Source: Alphaproteobacteria bacterium
GTDB taxonomy: Bacteria; Pseudomonadota; Alphaproteobacteria; Micropepsales; Micropepsaceae
Assembly (NCBI GenBank): GCA_947467345.1
Contig: CANIHD010000002.1
Span: 116,899 to 180,898, forward strand
Length of the DNA stretch: 64,000 nt
Direction of reading: 5' to 3'
The notes below the pieces were generated by a model. It was not told the origin of the DNA, did no database searches, and was given only the letters and a program-made list of their open reading frames with translations. The position numbers and the translations under genes are program-made. Below, one piece after another: positions 48,380 through 58,987 of this stretch. Numbering within the stretch: the stretch's first letter is position 1; each line of letters opens with the position of its first letter.

Positions 48380-49966
48380 CTAACGCCGCAAAATGCCGCC
48401 GAGCGTGCCGCGCACAATGGCCCGCCCGATGGTGCTGCCGGTTCTCCCGCCTAAGGATTTGCCGAGATCGGCGGCGATCTGGCCTGCCACGCGGTTTGTA
48501 ACCGAGCGGGTGACTTCGCGCGCGATCACCTGGCCCGTGGAAAGCCGCTTGCCCCGGGGACGCGTGGTCCCGAACAATCCGCCCAGCACCGCGCCTATAC
48601 TCCAGCCGCCGCCATCACCTTCTTCTGCAGGGGCGGGCGCTTGCGCCTGTGTCTGCGCGGGAGCCGCTGCACTTGCCGATTTGGTGCGGCCTTGCAGCAC
48701 CTCGTACGCCGATTCCGCGTCCAGCAAAGTGTCGTATTTTCCCTTCACGGGGCTGGCGGCGATCAGCGCCTTGCGCGCCTCGGGCGAGATGGGGCCGAGC
48801 TGTGCCGATGGCGGGCAGATCATCGCGCGGTCCACCATGCAGGGCGTGCCGTTGCCTTCTAAAAACGAAAGCAGCGCTTCACCTTTGCCGAGCTCCATGA
48901 TGACGCGCGCGGTGTCGAGCTTGGGATTCGGCCGGAACGTGTCGGCCGCGGCTTTCACCGCTTTCTGATCGCGCGGCGTGAAGGCGCGCAAAGCGTGCTG
49001 AACGCGGTTACCGAGCTGCGCCAAAATTTTGTCCGGTACATCGAGCGGATTCTGCGTCACGAAATAAACGCCGACGCCTTTCGAGCGGATCAAGCGGACG
49101 ACCTGTTCGATCTTGTCCATCATCGCCTTGGGCGCATCGTTGAAGAGAAGATGGGCCTCGTCGAAAAAGAACACGAGCTTCGGTTTGTCGACGTCGCCGA
49201 CTTCCGGCATTTCCTCGAACAACTCCGAAAGGAGCCAGAGCAGGAACGTCGCGTAGAGGCGCGGATTCTCCATCAATTTGTCGGCGGCGAGAATATTGAT
49301 GTAGCCGCGCCCGTCGCGGTCGGTGCGGAGGAAATCCTTTAGCGCCAGCGCTGGCTCACCGAAGAAATTCGTGCCGCCTTGATTTTCGAGGACGAGAATC
49401 TGGCGCTGAATGGTGCCGATGGTCGCTTTCGAAACATTGCCGTAGGCGGTTGTCAGTTCAGCGGCATGCTCGGCGATGAAGCCCAGCATGGCTCGCAAAT
49501 CTTTCAGGTCGAGAAGCAGAAGGCCCTGTTCATCGGCCACGCGGAACGCGATGTTGAGCGCGCCTTCCTGCACGTTGTTCAAATCCATCAGACGCGCAAG
49601 AAGAAGTGGCCCCATTTCGGAAATCGTGGCGCGAATGGGATGGCCCTGCTGGCCAAACAAATCCCAGAACATCGCGGGGAAACGGTCGGGCTCGTAAGTA
49701 TAGCCCATGCCAGCGGCGCGCGCGGTCAGCGCCTCTTTAGCTTCGCCCGGTGCCGCGATGCCGGAGAGATCGCCTTTAATGTCGGCGGCGAACACCGGCA
49801 CGCCCGCACGCGAAAATCCTTCCGCCAAAACTTGCAACGTGACGGTTTTGCCGGTGCCGGTCGCACCGGTGACCAGTCCGTGCCGATTGGCAAGGCGCAG
49901 CAACAAATATTCCGGCGTCTCGCCTTTGCCGACGAAAATTCCGTCGGCGCGATCAAGGCCGGTCAT
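48380..49966 (-). CDS. HerA-like/DUF853 family ATPase
   Basis: RHGLVTGATGTGKTVTLQVLAEGFSRAGVPVFAADIKGDLSG; KLVFFFDEAHLLFNDAP; GVYFVTQNPLDVPDKILAQLGNRVQHALRAFTP. Confidence 0.9.
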   Translation of the reverse strand: MTGLDRADGIFVGKGETPEYLLLRLANRHGLVTGATGTGKTVTLQVLAEGFSRAGVPVFAADIKGDLSGIAAPGEAKEALTARAAGMGYTYEPDRFPAMFWDLFGQQGHPIRATISEMGPLLLARLMDLNNVQEGALNIAFRVADEQGLLLLDLKDLRAMLGFIAEHAAELTTAYGNVSKATIGTIQRQILVLENQGGTNFFGEPALALKDFLRTDRDGRGYINILAADKLMENPRLYATFLLWLLSELFEEMPEVGDVDKPKLVFFFDEAHLLFNDAPKAMMDKIEQVVRLIRSKGVGVYFVTQNPLDVPDKILAQLGNRVQHALRAFTPRDQKAVKAAADTFRPNPKLDTARVIMELGKGEALLSFLEGNGTPCMVDRAMICPPSAQLGPISPEARKALIAASPVKGKYDTLLDAESAYEVLQGRTKSASAAAPAQTQAQAPAPAEEGDGGGWSIGAVLGGLFGTTRPRGKRLSTGQVIAREVTRSVTNRVAGQIAADLGKSLGGRTGSTIGRAIVRGTLGGILRR

Positions 49967-50188
49967 GAGCGCGCAGCTCTCGCCACGTTCAGCACGGCAG
50001 CAAACACCACAGCCAATGCAACCGCGATGGAGAGGTGGCCAGTCGCTGACCCAATGGCCGCTCCCAGACCTACGCACAGACCAAAAAAGCCCGTTTTATT
50101 ACTCATCACTGGCTCCCGCACTTCGTGCCCATCATAGCATGATGCGCGGCTGACGCATCGTCACTTTCTAAAATGAGACTCGCGCAAT

Positions 50189-51460
50189 TTACTCCGCCGA
50201 TCGGAATGAACGCGGCGGCACAAATATGAACAGGCTCACCAAAATACTGAGCAGCAAAAGCGCGCTCAGCGACAGCGACCAATGAATACCGATCATGCTG
50301 CCGACAATACCGATGGTCACGCCGCTAAAGGCGCGCAAGCCGAAAGCCGCCATGCCGTAGAGGCCGATGACGCGGCCGCGTATGGCGGCAGGCGCGTCGA
50401 GCTGCACAAGGCTTTGCGCCATGGAGTTGAACGACAATTCCAGAAAGCCCGCACAGAACAGAAGCATCACCGCCAGCATATAGGACGTGGAAAGTGCGAA
50501 CCCGGTAATGGCGCAGCACCACAGCAAGGCGCAAATATAGGCCGTGCGTGGATGCGGATGAAATCCGCGCGTTTCCAACAGCAGTCCGGCGGAAAGCGCG
50601 CCCGCTGCGTCGGCGGCCAGAAGCGCGCTGTAAGCAATGCCGGGATCGCCGTGGCCGAGGTCGTGCGCGAATTCCGGCATTTGTGGCTGATAGCCATTGG
50701 CCACGATCAGAGACGCACAGCCCGACAGCAAAATCATCGACACAATAGTGCGCTGGCCCGCGACGGCGCGAATGGTCGCCGCGATATCGGCGAAGCCGCG
50801 TAAGCGAACCGGCGCCGGGCCCGTATCCTTGGGGCGGAAACGCGGACCATAGGGCGCGCGCCACAGCCATAGAATCAGCGGCACGTAGATCAGCGTGTTC
50901 AGCATCAGCCCGTAGGCGGGCCCGAACGCGAGCAGAATGCCGGCGCCTACCACCGGCCCGGCGAGCAAGCCGAGATAGCGGCAGGTCGCCATCAGGCGCA
51001 CGGCGCTCGGAAGTTCGGTGGGCCCGACAATGTCGTGGATGAGCACCATGCTGGGCGCGGTCCAGAACACGCCGGCGCAGCCATGGATGAGAAGAAGCAC
51101 CGCCGCGTGCCACATCTGCAGCGAGCCGGTGAAGAACAACACCGCCCAGCCGAGCGAGCACAGCATGAAGAGGCCCATGCCGATTTGCACTAGGCGGCGC
51201 GGATCGAAGCGGTCGGCGAGCACGCCCACCGACGTCGAGAGCAGAAGGAAAGGCAGCCAGTGCGAAACCATCGCGAAGCCGCCCAAAGCCGGCGAATGGA
51301 ACTCCTGAAACGCGATCCAATAGCTGATCACATGTTCGATGCTGTCGGCCATCATCGCCAGCGCATTGCCGGCGAGATAGACGCGGTAGGCTGGATGGCG
51401 CAGCGACGCGAAGGAGCGCGCTCTTTGTTGAGGAGCGGGCGCCGAGGATGGAGAACTCAT
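50189..51460 (-). CDS. MFS transporter
   Basis: Many TM segments; VGVLADRFDPRRLVQIGM. Confidence 0.85.
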   Translation of the reverse strand: MSSPSSAPAPQQRARSFASLRHPAYRVYLAGNALAMMADSIEHVISYWIAFQEFHSPALGGFAMVSHWLPFLLLSTSVGVLADRFDPRRLVQIGMGLFMLCSLGWAVLFFTGSLQMWHAAVLLLIHGCAGVFWTAPSMVLIHDIVGPTELPSAVRLMATCRYLGLLAGPVVGAGILLAFGPAYGLMLNTLIYVPLILWLWRAPYGPRFRPKDTGPAPVRLRGFADIAATIRAVAGQRTIVSMILLSGCASLIVANGYQPQMPEFAHDLGHGDPGIAYSALLAADAAGALSAGLLLETRGFHPHPRTAYICALLWCCAITGFALSTSYMLAVMLLFCAGFLELSFNSMAQSLVQLDAPAAIRGRVIGLYGMAAFGLRAFSGVTIGIVGSMIGIHWSLSLSALLLLSILVSLFIFVPPRSFRSAE

Positions 51461-51486
51461 GAGGATCGCCGATGCTGGTCAGATAT

Positions 51487-51560
51487 TGGAGCGGGCGAAG
51501 GGAATCGAACCCTCGTATGAAGCTTGGGAAGCTTCCGTTCTACCATTGAACTACGCCCGC
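51487..51560 (-). tRNA. tRNA-Gly(TCC), CCA encoded
   Basis: GCGGGCG TA GTTCAATGGTAGAAC GGAAGC TTCCCAA GCTTC ATACGAGGGTTCGATTCCCTT CGCCCGC TCCA; cloverleaf by eye. Confidence 0.95.
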
Positions 51561-51773
51561 CAGCGCCGGCTTCGATAGCATGGGCGCACGCGGCTGCGAA
51601 AGGCTTTGGACCGTTACATGGGGTTATAGTTAGTGCCTTTTCGATGGCGCGTTGGTGATGGTGGGGCGCCCTGCAAACAGCCCCTCCACCTCGACGCCGT
51701 GGTGTCCCGCTCCTACACTTGTGGGAAGCGCGGGTGTTCAGTCCGGCACATAAATCGAAAGAGGAGGGGCAGC

Positions 51774-52277
51774 ATGTTTATGAAAATCCATCATCTCGCC
51801 ATCGTGGCAGCGGCAGCGACAATGATTTTGGCGCCGCTTCCGGCGGCGGCGCAGCCGCTGACGCTGAAGAGCGTTTCTGTCGCGCAGGCCTTTCGCATTG
51901 TCGAGGCCGCGCGCGCCAAATGCCGCGAGCAGAATTTCGGCGAGATTACGGTTGCTGTGGTTGATCGCGCCGGCGATCCCAAGCTGGTGCTCGCCGCCGA
52001 CAATTCCAATCCGCATAATGTCGATCTGGCGCGGCGCAAGGCTTACACGGCGCGCACCTTCCGAATGACGACGACCGCCTGGACCGCGCGCAGCGCGCCG
52101 GGGCAAGAGCAAAACGGCCAACGCCAATTGCTTGACGTCATTCCGCTCGGTGGCGGCGTTCCGGTGATGTCAGGTCAGGACGTGATCGGTGGAGTCGGCG
52201 TCTCGGGTTCCACCGGCGGCCAGCTCGGCGATGAATCCTGCGCCAAGGCCGGCGCCGATGCGGTGGCGAACCAATAG
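51774..52277 (+). CDS. secreted heme-binding (GlcG/HbpS) family protein
   Basis: Signal peptide; RAKCREQNFGEITVAVVDRAGDPKLVLAADNSNPHNVDLARRKAYTA; IPLGGGVPVMSGQDVIGGVGVSGSTGGQ. Confidence 0.88.
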   Translation: MFMKIHHLAIVAAAATMILAPLPAAAQPLTLKSVSVAQAFRIVEAARAKCREQNFGEITVAVVDRAGDPKLVLAADNSNPHNVDLARRKAYTARTFRMTTTAWTARSAPGQEQNGQRQLLDVIPLGGGVPVMSGQDVIGGVGVSGSTGGQLGDESCAKAGADAVANQ

Positions 52278-52508
52278 GGCGCAACCAGAACCTTGCCCCT
52301 AAAACGCGGAAGCGGCCGATCCCCCCGGACTCGGCCGCCTCACGCTCGCCCCTCGGTACCCTGACAGGACGCGCATCCCCCCTAAGAATGGGCGCGGAGC
52401 TTCACCCGATCCATCTGAACGTGCAATGGAATTTCATGCCGTCACGCGAAAAACGGCGCGTGCTGTGTAGTGAAAGCCACACTTGGTTGTGTGCGAGAGG
52501 GGGAAACT

Positions 52509-52527
52509 CTTAACGAGCGGCGTTAAG
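52509..52527 (-). terminator. weak hairpin at the 3' end of dcd
   Basis: CTTAAC-GAGCGGC-GTTAAG overlapping the dcd stop; no strong U-tract. Confidence 0.3.
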
Positions 52528-53695
52528 GCAGCCGGAAATGCTTAGAGAGCTTCAGCCCCTGCCGCTGATAGTTCGAACCAAGCGAGGCGCCATAAACTTG
52601 CGGCGGCGTGTCTGTTAGTCGCTCGAAGACGAGGCGGCCAATCGTTTGTCCGTGCTCGAGCACGAAGGGAACTTCGTGCGAACGCACTTCCAGAACCGCG
52701 CGCGCGCCGCGTCCGAAGCCGGATTCATGACCGAATCCAGGATCGAAGAAACCCGCGTAATGAACCCGGAATTCGCCGACCAGTGGATTGAACGGAACCA
52801 TCTCGGCCGCGAAGTCGGGCGGAATGGAAACGGCCTCGCGCGAGGCTAGAATGTAGAATTCGTCCGGGTCCAGAATGATCTCGGCGCCTTTGCGGGCGTG
52901 GATGGGATCCCAAAAATCCAAGGGGTCGAGGGCCCCCACTTTGTCGATATCGACCACACCGGCGTGGCGGCGCGCCCGCCAACCCACCTGCCGCGTCAGG
53001 GCCTCGCCTTGCAGGTCCACGGTCAGCGCCAAGCCGCCTTCAATGTCCGCCGGCCCGTCCACCAACCCGACCTCGTCGTGCAGCCGCTTGAGCTGTGTGT
53101 CCGAGAATCCGGGCGAGCCGTGGCGCAGGCGCAGCTGGTTCAGCCGCGACCCTTTGCGCACCAGAATGGGGAAGGTGCGCGGGCTGATTTCGGCGTAAAG
53201 CGGGCCCTGATAACCCTCTTCCACCCGGTCGAAGGATTGGGCGTGATCGGCTATCAGGCGCGTGAAGACGTCGAGCCGTCCGGTCGAACTCTTCGGGTTT
53301 GCCACCCCGGACACGCGGTGCGACAGCTCCAGCCGTTCCAGGAGCGGCACGACATAGACGCAGCCCGTCTCCAGCACGGCACCGGCTCGCAAATCGATTT
53401 CGTGGATGGCGATGTCTTCGAGCCGGTCGGCGACGCGCTTGTCCTTGCCCGGCAGGAAGCTGGCGCGCACCCGATAGGCCACGGAGCCGAGGCGCAAGTC
53501 GATGCTGGCAGGCTGAATCTGCGCGTCGGTGATCTCCTCGGCGGCCAGGATCTCGCGGCGCGCGCGGATCAGGCGTCTGAGGACATGGCTGGGCAATATG
53601 CCGGTGGAGAAGCGGCCATAGGGGCTCGTATTGCCGGATTCGCCGGGGGCATCGTCAAAAGGAAGGCTGTCGGATGTCATCGCAATCTGGCCCAT
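52523..53695 (-). CDS. dcd: 2'-deoxycytidine 5'-triphosphate deaminase (long form)
   Basis: ILAAEEITDAQIQPASIDLRLGSVAYRVRASFLPG; GVANPKSSTGRLDVFTRLI; GLALTVDLQG. Confidence 0.88.
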   Translation of the reverse strand: MGQIAMTSDSLPFDDAPGESGNTSPYGRFSTGILPSHVLRRLIRARREILAAEEITDAQIQPASIDLRLGSVAYRVRASFLPGKDKRVADRLEDIAIHEIDLRAGAVLETGCVYVVPLLERLELSHRVSGVANPKSSTGRLDVFTRLIADHAQSFDRVEEGYQGPLYAEISPRTFPILVRKGSRLNQLRLRHGSPGFSDTQLKRLHDEVGLVDGPADIEGGLALTVDLQGEALTRQVGWRARRHAGVVDIDKVGALDPLDFWDPIHARKGAEIILDPDEFYILASREAVSIPPDFAAEMVPFNPLVGEFRVHYAGFFDPGFGHESGFGRGARAVLEVRSHEVPFVLEHGQTIGRLVFERLTDTPPQVYGASLGSNYQRQGLKLSKHFRLP

Positions 53696-53781
53696 GGACC
53701 TTCATAAGCGCCTAGGGCGGGCCTTAGTAGGACCCCAATCATTCCATCCAAAGGAATCTCGGTGAAGGGGCAGCTCGGAAG

Positions 53782-55931
53782 CTAGGCCGCGATATCCGGA
53801 TAAAGCTGCTTCAGCGCATCGCGGGTGCGGTGATGCTGGGAAAGCAGGTCCTTCGCCGCTTGCCCCAGAATGGCGGGAGTCCCCCGTCGCGAACCGCTTG
53901 CGCCAGGAGCCGGGCCGCCGATGTCAGCGCCGTGAGGCCCAGGCCGCCCGCGGCGCCCGCGATATCCTGCGCCAGCCTCGCGGCTTGCGGCCATTCCTGT
54001 GCCGTCAGGGCTGTGTCCAGGGCTTTGGCCTGCTCCTCGGCCGTGGCCATGTAAGACTGCAAAATGTCGATAAGGGTCTTGAGCCCGAGCGATTTTTCGA
54101 GGTCCGCGAACACCTTGGCGTCGATGGCCGCCTCGGCGCGCTCTTCGTCTTGCGCTATTTTCGTCGCGTCGCTGGTGCCGACTGTCGCGGCAATGGCCTC
54201 ATACAAAGCATTCGTATTGGTCGGCCAGCGCAGCGTGTGCTCGGCACCGCTGGAGCGTCGTTCGTCCGGACGTGCCAACGCCAGAATGGGCGTGTGATGT
54301 CCCGGCATGGCGGCCAACCCGTCGGCATATTCGCCTTCCGTGATGATAAGCGAGAATTTGCGCCGTCCGCACAGACGCGCCGCAGCCTGCAGGTTTTCAG
54401 CGAAGGCGACATGATTGCCGAACGGCGCCAACACATGTTCCAGCGACGTCGCCAATTCAGAATTGCCGACGAAGCAAAGAATGGACAATCCGCTTGGCGC
54501 AGTGGCGTTCTCGGAAGGGTCCAGCGCGCCGATCACTTCCATCGCCAGAGCCGGGACGGTGAACCAGAACGTGGCGCCAGCGCCCGGTTCGCTGTCGACG
54601 CCGATGTCGCCTCTCAGACTTTCGACAAGACGCTTCGCGACGGCGAGGCCCACGCCGGCGCCGTTGTGGCGGCGGGCATAGGAATCGTCGGCCTTGGCGA
54701 AGGGTAGGAATATTTTCGTGGCCAGATGGCTGGGAACGCCAGGTCCGGTGTCGATGACGCGAAAACGAATATGCGCTTTGCCGGCTTCGTCGATTTCCGG
54801 ATCGACCAGAATTTCGATGCTGCCGCGTTCAGTGAATTTGATGGCGTTGCCGGCGAGCTTCAGCAGCACGCGGCGCAAGATGCGCGGATCAGCGGCGGCG
54901 TGCGGCAGGCCGGGAGAGATATTCACCGAAAGGCGCAACTGCTTTTCCCACGCATTCGGTTGCAAGAGGCGGCTCACGGTGCGCGCGGCCAGCCCAGCGT
55001 CGCAGCCGTCTTCGGGCATGGTCTGCGGATCCACCGCTTCGTCGCCTTGCACGGCGAGCGCGATGATGTCGTCGAGCAGGATTTTCAATCCGCGTCCTGC
55101 TTCCAGAAGAACATTCACATGGTCGCGCTGCGCCTTTTCCAGTTCGGCGCGTTCGAGCAATTGCGCCATGCCCAATATGGCATTCAACGGCGTCCGCACT
55201 TCGTGGCTGATGCTCGCAATGAAGGCAGACTTGGAGCGTTCGCTGGCATGGGCGAGATCGCGCGAGCTTTCAGCGATAGCTTTTTCCGCCGACAATGTTG
55301 TGATGAGGAGCGCTTTGTCGTGTCGAAGGCGGATGCTTTCATCGATGAGATCGCCCACCGTGCCGCAATAATTATAGAGCACGCCGGCGAAGAGCAGGAT
55401 CAGCACAACGGTTAGCTGCGCGTAGACGCCGCCATAGAGAAAGAGAAGTACGATCAGCGGCAACAACGATGCCGTTGCGTGCGCGACATAGGCAGGGCGA
55501 TAGACGCCGCGCGCGACGAACTCCGTCGCCGTCATGCCGAGAAAGGCCAGAACCAAAAAAGCCTGGGCTGGAAATTCGTTTGGTTCGAACCAGATCACCG
55601 CGCCGAAGCCCCATATGGCGCCCGTCACGCCTGAAAGGATGGCGAAGCGCCGCGCCCAAATGAGGGGGTCGCCTTTGCGGTCGCTTTCGTCGAACCCCGT
55701 CTTGAGCCGGTTTGACGCGACGCTGGCGAAAATCAGCAACACCAAAGGCAACGCGACCACCCAAGGCGTGCCTTCATCGCGAATTAGGGTGGCCGCCATG
55801 CAGAGCGCGGCGAAGGGCAGAAATAGAAAATGCTGACCGAGCGTGTAAACAATATCGACGCGGCCGCGCAGCAGCGCCACTTCGCGCTGCCGGACACTGT
55901 CTGCCGCGGCGGCTTCCAACGACAAATCCAC
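53782..55931 (-). CDS. membrane hybrid histidine kinase with degenerate REC and Hpt domains; apparent frameshift near 53881-53885
   Basis: IASISHEVRTPLNAILGMAQLLERAE, LAGNAIKFTERGS, VIDTGPGVP, NGAGVGLAVAKRLVESLRG; C-terminus continues in the 53782-53994 frame (TPAILGQAAKDLLSQHHRTRDALKQLYPDIAA). Confidence 0.75.
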
Positions 55932-56072
55932 GCTCCACTACCCGCGCTTTTCGCGCCCCTTATGAGCAAGAGCGTAGCTTTCCCCGCCTTTCGAGACGTT
56001 TAACGTATGGACAGGCTGTCATCGGCGTTGCGGGCCGCTTCCCATCCGTGAAAACCCACAATAGAAGAACCT

Positions 56073-57680
56073 ATGAGCGAGAATTCCGATACTGCCCAAC
56101 CCCGCGCCTGGCCCTTCGAAGAGGCGCGCAAAGTCGTTGCCCGCATTGAGCGCAAGGCCAAAGCCGGCCGCCCCGTTAAGGATGTGTTGTTCGAGACGGG
56201 CTACGGCCCCTCGGGCCTTCCGCATATCGGCACCTTCGGCGAGGTCGCCCGCACCACCTGGGTGCGCCGCGCTTTTGAAAAGATTTCTGGCGTGCCGACG
56301 CGGCTCTTTGCGTTCTCGGACGACATGGATGGTTTGCGTAAAGTGCCGGACAATGTTCCAAATCAGGACATGCTGCGGCCCTTCCTCGGCAAGCCGCTAA
56401 CCGCGATCCCCGATCCCTTCGGGACACATGAAAGCTTCGGCGCGCATAACAATGCGCGGCTGCGCGCGTTTCTCGACCGCTTCGGCTTCGCTTACGAATT
56501 CAAAAGCGCCACCGAGTGTTATCGCAGCGGCGTGTTCGATTCCGCATTGCTCACGGTCCTGAAAAATTACGAAGCGGTGCGCGATGTGGTGATGCCCACG
56601 CTTGGGCCGGATCGGCGTGCGACCTACAGCCCGTTTCTGCCGTTGTCGCCGAAAACCGGTGAGGTGCTGCAAGTGCCGCTGGTGTCGTGGGATGTCGATG
56701 CCGGAACGGTCGTCTATCTCGAAGACGGAAAACATGTCGAAGTCCCGGTCACCGGCGGCCATTGCAAGTTGCAATGGAAGGCCGATTGGGCCATGCGCTG
56801 GTTCGCGCTCGGCATCGACTATGAAATGTCGGGCAAGGATTTGATCCCGTCGGTGGAATTGTCGAACAAGATCGTCAAGGTCCTGGGGGGCGATCCACCC
56901 GATGGCTTCAATTACGAACTTTTTCTCGACGAGCAAGGGCAGAAGATTTCGAAATCGAAAGGCAATGGGCTTTCAGTCGACGAATGGCTTGCGTATGGGC
57001 CCGAAGAGAGCCTGGCGCTGTTCATGTTCCAAAAGCCTCGCGCGGCCAAGCGCCTGTATTTCGATGTCATTCCGAAGGCAACCGACGAATACATCGCGCA
57101 TCTCGCGCAATTCCACCGCGACGCGAATACGCCGGATGCCGCGTTCGAAAACCCTGCTTGGTATATTCATGGTGGAAAGCCGCCGGCCGAAGACTATCCG
57201 ATCAGCTTCGCGCTGTTGCTGAATCTCGTCAGCGCTTCGGGCGCGCAGTCGCGTGACGTGCTCTGGGGTTTCATCCGCGCTTACGCGCCGGAGGCGAACC
57301 CGGGAACAAACGCCGGGCTCGACCGCTTGGTCGGCTTCGCCTTGCGCTATTATGAGGACTTTGTCCGTCCACAGAAGAAATACCGCGAACCCACCGAGAA
57401 AGAGCGTGCGGCGCTCGTTGCACTCGCCGATGCGTTGGAATCTCTCGGCCAGGAGCGCAATGCCGAAACCGTGCAGAATGTCGTCTACGAGATTGGCAAG
57501 GCCCATGCCATCGAGCCCTTACGTGATTGGTTCAAAGCGATTTACGAGGTGGCGATGGGGCAACCGCAGGGCCCGCGATTCGGCTCTTTCGCCGCCTTGT
57601 TCGGCTGCGAGGAAACCGCGGTTCTGATCCGGCGCGCACTGGCAGGTGCGTTTCTGCCTTCTAGCGAAAATGTTTCATAG
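56073..57680 (+). CDS. lysK: lysine--tRNA ligase, class I
   Basis: [19 protein letters not shown] (HIGH-type), [11 protein letters not shown] (KMSKS), [20 protein letters not shown]. Confidence 0.93.
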   Translation: MSENSDTAQPRAWPFEEARKVVARIERKAKAGRPVKDVLFETGYGPSGLPHIGTFGEVARTTWVRRAFEKISGVPTRLFAFSDDMDGLRKVPDNVPNQDMLRPFLGKPLTAIPDPFGTHESFGAHNNARLRAFLDRFGFAYEFKSATECYRSGVFDSALLTVLKNYEAVRDVVMPTLGPDRRATYSPFLPLSPKTGEVLQVPLVSWDVDAGTVVYLEDGKHVEVPVTGGHCKLQWKADWAMRWFALGIDYEMSGKDLIPSVELSNKIVKVLGGDPPDGFNYELFLDEQGQKISKSKGNGLSVDEWLAYGPEESLALFMFQKPRAAKRLYFDVIPKATDEYIAHLAQFHRDANTPDAAFENPAWYIHGGKPPAEDYPISFALLLNLVSASGAQSRDVLWGFIRAYAPEANPGTNAGLDRLVGFALRYYEDFVRPQKKYREPTEKERAALVALADALESLGQERNAETVQNVVYEIGKAHAIEPLRDWFKAIYEVAMGQPQGPRFGSFAALFGCEETAVLIRRALAGAFLPSSENVS

Positions 57681-58467
57681 AGCGCGGGTTCGCATTGCTT
57701 TACCGCTGAAGGCGTTTTCGTTGGCGTTACTATGCGCCTTGCTTGCCTGGCCTGCGGCGTCCGCGGAATCGGCGCGCGATCTCTATGTGCGCGGCGACTA
57801 TGCCGCTGCTATGCGCGAAGGCGAGGCGCAAAATACCGGCGCGGCGCTTGCCGAGGCGGCACGGGCCGCGATCGCAGATGCTCAGCTACGCGACACACCA
57901 TGTTTGGACTGTTTGCAACGCGCCGAGAATCTCGCGCGCCGCGCGGTGGCGCTCGATACGAACAACGCCGATGCGCTCGTGCTCTTTGCGGTCTCGCTCG
58001 GGTTGCAGGCGCGCGTTGTGGGCATGGTGCGCGCCAAATTGAATCGCTATCCCGAACAGGCGAAGGACGCGCTGGAAAATGCTGTTAGGCTGGCACCGCG
58101 CGACGGCTCCGCACTTGCCGCGATGGGCGGCTGGCATGTCGAAGTTGTGCGCAATGGCGGCATTCTCGGCAGCGTGCTGTACGGCGCCAAAATTGAGACG
58201 GGCAAGAAACTCTTCCAGCAAGGCATCATGGCCGATCTGGGGAACTTGGTGTTGCCCTATCAATTTGCGCTTTCACTGGCTGGCTAAGACGAAGCCGGCA
58301 ATCGCGGCGAGATTGCGCAATTGTTGGAAGCGGCAGCGGGCGGCACGCCGCGAACCGCTTACGCGTCAGCGCTCAAAGCGAGGGCAAGCGAATTGGCGCA
58401 AGTCCTGAAAGACGGGAGTTCGCGTGACTTCGCGGCGCTCGTGAGAAAATATCAGGGTTATCCGTGA
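57670..58467 (+). pseudogene. secreted TPR-like protein interrupted by an in-frame TAA (58285-58287)
   Basis: Signal peptide; ENLARRAVALDTNNADALVLFAVSLGLQ, ALENAVRLAPRDGSALAAMGGWH; same frame continues DEAGNRGEIAQLLEAAAGGTPRTAYASALKARASELAQVLKDG...KYQGYP*, ending with GTGA overlap onto the next gene. Confidence 0.6.
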
Positions 58468-58808
58468 GCAAAATCTACAAAATATTCCGGCTTGCCGAAT
58501 GGGAAGCGGCGTTGACCGATGGGGTCTTTCTTGGCTCCGCCGACGATCTGCGCGACGGATTTATCCATTTTTCCACGCGCGAGCAGGTGCCGGCTACCAT
58601 CGCAAAATATTTCCCCGACGAAACGACGCTGGTGATTGCCGCCGTAAACGAGGCCGATTGCGGCGATCTGTTGAAATGGGAAATCTCGCGGGGTGGCGCG
58701 TCGTTTCCGCATCTCTACGCGGAATTGCCGCTCGGGCTGATCGACAGCACGCTCTTCGTTCATCGCGAAGAAGGTACCGCTTTCGCCTGGCCGGATGAGG
58801 AAATCTAG
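58464..58808 (+). CDS. DUF952 domain-containing protein
   Basis: IYKIFRLAEWEAALTDGVFLGSADDLRDGFIHFSTREQVPATIAKYF; HLYAELPLGLI; GTG start. Confidence 0.9.
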   Translation: MSKIYKIFRLAEWEAALTDGVFLGSADDLRDGFIHFSTREQVPATIAKYFPDETTLVIAAVNEADCGDLLKWEISRGGASFPHLYAELPLGLIDSTLFVHREEGTAFAWPDEEI

Positions 58809-58818
58809 GCGACGAATC

Positions 58819-58971
58819 CCCCCTCCGTTCGCCAATGGCGAACACCTCCCCCGTGAACACGGGGGAGGAAAAGATGCTTGAACGCTGTAACGGCGGTAAA
58901 GGCTGCACCTTCTCTTTCCTCCCCCCCTTGCGGGGGAGGTCCTCTGCAAAGCAGAGGGGAGGGGGCGCGAA
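58819..58971. repeat. tandem-hairpin palindromic element (REP/MITE-like)
   Basis: Four stem-loops: 58827-58843, 58845-58868, 58918-58939, 58941-58957, in a convergent gap. Confidence 0.8.
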
Positions 58972-58987
58972 ATATAGAGAGGGTTTT

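Noticed and set aside
52312-52338. GCGGCCGA...TCGGCCGC hairpin after the HbpS-like gene as a terminator
   Set aside because: Stem is good but there is no U-tract on either side; kept out of the feature list.
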